This document shows positions 59,301 through 64,000 of a stretch of DNA of 64,000 nt, piece by piece; position 1 is the first letter of the stretch; every line of letters begins with the position of its first letter. The position numbers and the translations under genes are program-made. Under the pieces are notes generated by a model, which had not been told where the DNA came from, searched no databases, and worked only from the letters and a program-made list of their open reading frames with translations. Origin of the DNA: Numida meleagris (taxonomy: Eukaryota > Chordata > Aves > Galliformes > Numididae); assembly GCF_002078875.1 (NCBI RefSeq), contig NC_034412.1, positions 29,457,129 through 29,521,128 of the forward strand, given 5' to 3'.

Positions 59301-62183
59301 ACACTTATTACTGGAATCAAGGGGAGAAAACAGCTTACAAAGTAAATAAACTGAAAATAACTTTTAGACCACTATTTACATAGCATTACGCTACAGGCTG
59401 GAAACTCCTATTTTCCTTAACAAAAGGAAGGAAAATAGTATAGAAACAGTTTATCAATCAAAATAATTAACACTGAATGCTGACATTTTAAATGAAGGAA
59501 GAATAAGCAGAACCTGTAAAACAAGTACTGACATCATAAAACAGAATTGCCTTGCATCAATAGTTCAATTAGAGAGGCCAGTCTAGGAAACTTTTTTTCA
59601 GGCATTTACACTTCACTGTCAGAGATGTTCAAGACATCTGAAAAAATACTACTGACATCTAAATATAAGTGTCAGTCAGTAACAACCCAAAGAGTTTTTA
59701 AATAATAAACAAACACGCACACACAGAGCCACTAAATGTTTCAAAGAAGGAAGGGTTTTGGATAGGAAAAGAATTAGCATCCCTTCCACAATTTCTTCCC
59801 CAGATTTATGTGTCTACTGGGAGACTAAACAAACAAGTTTGAAATATTCTACGATCTTGTCAAGCCTTAGATGTATGTGTAAGCACAGGACTACACAGTA
59901 CGACTCTTCCCCACAATGGTAAACATCAAAATAACCACAGCTGATAAACCTGAGCAGTGATTATCTCATCACTTCTGTTCGCAAATTACAGGGAACTCGG
60001 TGGAAATGCACTGCTATGATTGTACCAATAAAATGCTTAAAATCAGCACCCTAAACCCAAATTATCTTTGCATTAAACATACTAAGTATTCGACGTATCC
60101 GTAGGTGTGTCAGCCGTAGCAGCAGTGAAGAAAAGTTTATTATCTAATAACAACAACTTCAAAGCAGAGTTGAATTTTAGCTTCAGAGTCCTTTAGGATT
60201 TCAAATGCTTCTAATTAAGCTTTCGAGGTCCCCTGGCTCACATCACTCTTCCCAGCTCCCAGGAGGCTGGGACTCACATTAATTTAGTTGCTTGGGCAGG
60301 GTTTTAAATCAGAGATTTGTTTTGAAAACTGTTTCAGCTTTTTTTTGTTTGTTTTGACAGGTATGTAATGTACAGTTTTGGAAAAAAAGTGGTTGGAATC
60401 TAGCACTTGTACAAATACAATAATACCCATTTGCTGTTTAACAGGACAGAGCTTACACACTGAAACTGAACAACTCGATTTATTTAAAATTCACCTCAAA
60501 ATCCATTGTTTAGTTGTTTTTTTTTTAATGAACATTCAAAGCATCAAAATATTACTAATTTTAAAAGAACCTTCGTTAAAAATAACAATTTACATATGGT
60601 AGATTGTGTCTGTGAGGGGAGAAAACGAACAAATGGTAGATTAGGCACAGTACTAAGGCCAACATGCCAGAGAACAAAACAGCTGTATTCTCAAATTTTA
60701 AGTGACCTGGACAAAATAAAACAATTGGGTGGGAAAACAAAACCAATAGCTTACTCAAGGGCAGTTGTGTAGAAAGAAAAGCGTTAGTAAGTTTTCTATC
60801 TAGACCTATCCTGCTCATGTATTTAAACAGCTCTATTTTATTCCACATATCAAAAAAAATTGTTTCTAAATCAAGGCAGATTATTATTTGGAACTGTCAT
60901 AGTAAAACAAGGGATCACAGTATACAGAGCTTAAAATCCTGTACCAGGAAAGAGGAACAAGTGGTTTACAAGGGGATCATTTAAGTATATTATGTAATTT
61001 TTAAAACAGAGATATAAAATATCAGTTGCATAGGGATTTAAATATAAGGCCAAGCAGGAGATTAAAGTAAAGATCATAAAAAGGGCACTACGGTGTCAAA
61101 ACATAGTATTTCCATTTGAATTAATGTCTAATTCAAAATCACAGTATTTTGCTAGTACTATAAACAGCGAATGTCAAACTGTCCCATTAATCTTGAACCG
61201 AAAACTGACATTAGAACTTCTAAACAGTACAAAACTAAAGCTCATTGTCTAAACCTGATCAGTGTATTAGCACAGTAGTGCTTGGTACGTACCTGATTTA
61301 TATACTCTACCTTCTGTAAATAATATAAAGGTTATTTCTTGTTAATAAGTGTGAGATCACAATATTACTGCATGCCATCAGTGGTTTGCAGGCTTACTTG
61401 ATATTTAATTACTCAGTCTTTAAAAGTGTGAGATCCCACCCTGCAGAATCTTCACCTATTGAACACGGAACACTGTCATTAATAAAATACAATAGAAGTT
61501 CCACCACTAACAACTAACATATAAGCCAGTATTGTAGGTCTAAACCCAGTATAGTTCATTATTATTAAATCACAGCAATTTTTGTTAGGAAGGTAACCTG
61601 TAGACTTCCAAATAATCTTTTGCATGTATTAAATATAAACAAGTACGTAACTAACGGTTACCTCTTGACATTTCAAGTAGATTACTCAATTGTGAAAGTA
61701 TTTCTGCAAAAAATCTATTTTAAGTTGTTAAAATGAAGTTCAAATATTAATTTCCATATCTACATGTAGCTTAATTAACCTAGAATTGTAAGGAATAGTG
61801 GTGTAAGGAAAAAAATTCTCCAAATGAATTAGGCATTAAGGTACACTAACTGGGAATACCTGAACCAACATTGTAACTGAAAAAGTGCATAAACATGGTA
61901 ATACTACAAATGTGTTAACTAAAGAACGAAAGGTTTTCTGAAAGCAAAGTGATACTATTTTACATGTTATTTACAGGTTGCAAATTTTCCAGAGACCACA
62001 TAGCCAATTAATTATCTTAAAACTCCTTTGATGCTTATGAAGTGTCCTTTGGCTTCCATCCTATTCGGTCAAAAACCTATTCACACACCAGTGAATACCG
62101 TCCAGTTAAGCAACAGTGCCATTATGGTTCTTTAACTCTTCAAAATTCATTCCTTTCTGTTCTTTGAAGAATAAGCAGCGTTT
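53357..62183 (-). other. GAB1 3' untranslated region and intergenic DNA
   Basis: No protein-coding signal is visible on either strand. The end next to 62,183 must be GAB1 3' UTR. The UTR is several kilobases long in mammals, but I cannot fix its end here among multiple AATAAA-like hexamers. I recognised no interspersed repeat between 53,357 and 62,183. Confidence 0.55.
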
Positions 62184-64000
62184 TCACTTCACACTTTTTG
62201 TGGGTGTTTCTGATTCTGTAGACTGCCGCCCATCAGTCCATGCCTCTCGTGTGCTCTTCAGTGCAAGCGTTTTCTGCTGGTCAACTACGACATAATCAAC
62301 TCTTTCATCTGCCACACTGCTGCCTGAACCACTGCTCTTTTTCTGGATAAAGGCAAGAGAGAATTAAAAAACATGTTAAACTAATAAAGTATCTATTAGA
62401 AAATTAAGTACGTATCCCAAACAGATACAGGACAATCACAGGTTTCTCTGAAGAGTCTGATGGAGCCCCTCTCATTGACCTTTGGACAAACTAAGTAGGG
62501 TGATCTTGCTGGAGGCTCTTTCCCAGCAACTACTGGTAAAGATATTCTAAGCTGTTCATGCCAGTGATTCAAAAGTTCAGGACTTGCTTACCTTACGAGG
62601 TGGAGTAGATTTTCCTGAATCTAGGTCCAGATCTAAATATTCTACTTGCTTATCCCCTTTAGGTTTTACCATGGGGCTGCTTCCTCCATCAAGACTGTTG
62701 CTACCAAACAAATTCTGAAATTGTAATATAAAGAACTTCAGCTGCAAATATACATGCTAACAACCCAAATTATCAAATATGATTATAAACTGTCAAAACA
62801 TTGAAGGTTAAAGAACCGAGTTTTTACAGTCAGTCAAACCATGCAAGTTTTGTTGATGTTATGCAACAAGTAGATATAGTCAGACTAAACAGAAATGAAA
62901 CAACGTTGAGCTTGGGACAAAAATCAAAAGCCAAAGGGAGCAGAGGGAAGGAACCCAAAAACCACCCCCCCAAGGTTAAGGTCACCATCAAATCAATCTG
63001 TACCTTCCACCTAATACCCCTTTCACATCATGAGGTAATAACGGAGTTGTTTTGGTGTTTCACATCTTAAGTTTAACATTTCTTAATCACAATTTTAAAA
63101 GCCTTTAAATTGCTATTAAATACCTTACAAGAATTTCAGCCTTTCAACAGTAGCAAAGCTTCAAACATGACTTTTTAATAATTTCACTCAAAAGCTATCA
63201 CAATTAAGCTTAAAACCAAAAGGTATTATTCAAGTTAATAAAACTAAAAGATTGTAACTTTGGATAATTTGTGCAGGACTGCCTAAACTGAAGCTGTATT
63301 GCATACACCTACATTTCAATTAGCCCAGACTTATACAACCTCACCTCCTCTGTCCTCTCCCAGCCTGATCCCTCCCTCTTAACAGGTGTTATAGGAACAG
63401 TACAATAGAAGGACTCTTCTCTAAAAGATAAAGAAAAAAAAAGGAAGACAGAGGGCAGCAGTCAGCAAAAAATGAAGAGGAAGGCAGAAGGAAAGACAGA
63501 AGGGTAAGGCTGACAGCAACTTGAAAGAAAGAGCAGAATATTGCTGATTTTTTATTTAATAAAACAGAAGTGCAACATGTCCAAACAAGATGATTCAAAG
63601 CTGATGATGGAAAAGGATTTAAAAATTATGGAGTTCTCTCTAAGATATAGTTGAAACAACAACAAAAAAATCTGAAAAGTCTATGCATATTTTAAAACAA
63701 AGGCCTTAGGATACCTGGAAACATTCAGGTTCTCTACAAAATAAAATATTTTATCGGTTAGAGCTTAACAGACTGGGCTTTTTAACTTTATGCTGTTATC
63801 CATTACGTCAGTATCATCCAACGTATTAAGTGGTAACAACAAAAAACAAACAACAGGCAAAGTTCTTGTTGCCCAAATTCTCTAAATACATTTCTGCATA
63901 TTTAACACAAAAAGCAGCATCTGCGTTAAGGTTTCCAGCACAAATTTTAAAAAAGCTCTTAGTCATTAAACAGAAAAGGATCTTTTACCTCAAGCAAACT
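62184..64000 (-). CDS. GAB1: GAB1, last two coding exons (gene continues beyond the window)
   Basis: GAB1 is a cytoplasmic docking protein phosphorylated downstream of MET, EGFR and cytokine receptors. The penultimate exon (62,592-62,714, 41 codons) reads [20 protein letters not shown] and then [20 protein letters not shown]. The last exon (62,184-62,342, 53 codons with stop) reads [20 protein letters not shown] and ends TPTKSVK. The VEYLDL and VDYVVV tyrosines correspond to the paired SHP2 (PTPN11) docking sites, Tyr627 and Tyr659 in human numbering. Both are intact, which implies normal RAS/ERK coupling. Splice sites are TTTCAG/GTAAGC and ATCCAG, both joints phase 0. The PH domain, proline-rich and p85-binding parts lie outside the window. 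From 62,715 to 64,000 is intron. Confidence 0.96.

Noticed and set aside
63975..64000. Possible GAB1 exon at the window edge (GAG followed by GTAAAA on the minus strand)
   Set aside because: The few residues (Ser-Leu-Leu-Glu) do not match what I know precedes the NLFGSN exon of GAB1, and too little sequence is available.

Overview
This is nuclear DNA from a bird, most likely a galliform (chicken, pheasant or quail group). The gene order matches the vertebrate FREM3 / SMARCA5 / GAB1 neighbourhood. The repeats are also avian: a CR1 LINE tail, an avian ERVL solo LTR with a perfect target duplication, and an LTR resembling those of avian alpharetroviruses.

Layout. Positions 1-23,400 hold no intact gene that I can recognise. 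They contain a solo alpharetrovirus-like LTR (about 1,498-1,849), four copies of an ERVL-like solo LTR family (7,635; 9,647; 18,698; 22,098), a run of CR1-tail-like repeats (about 10,335-10,900), a 6.6-kb CpG-rich minisatellite (about 11,060-17,690), and a 35-bp pyrimidine-rich minisatellite (about 17,690-17,982). A minus-strand reading frame of unknown origin lies at 18,019-18,669. Positions about 23,430-24,940 (+) carry decayed terminal exons of a FREM-family gene, FREM3 by synteny. They are broken by a stop codon and by frame changes.

Positions 27,308-50,220 (-) hold the complete coding sequence of SMARCA5 (SNF2H, the ISWI remodelling ATPase). I resolved 24 coding exons that join in frame to 1,035 residues plus stop. 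The gene opens in a CpG island (about 49,100-50,800). About 12 kb upstream of SMARCA5, on the same strand, are the last two coding exons of GAB1 (62,184-62,714), with the two tyrosine sites that recruit SHP2. The rest of GAB1 lies beyond the window.

How the parts relate. SMARCA5 is the nucleosome-sliding motor of ACF, CHRAC, WICH, RSF and related complexes. GAB1 is a cytoplasmic docking adaptor for receptor tyrosine kinases. They are neighbours by conserved synteny, not by shared pathway. FREM3 is a tail-to-tail neighbour of SMARCA5 in mammals and appears here only as a remnant. The space on its 5' side is filled with repeats.

The most unusual object is the 6.6-kb array. Its sequence variation is largely what methyl-CpG deamination of a (GAC)n-GCG-CTCCTCTGT ancestor would give. 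Its orientation flips at least five times, and one of the flip points is duplicated. Long open frames cross it in several registers on both strands, and I read them as by-products of its triplet structure rather than genes.
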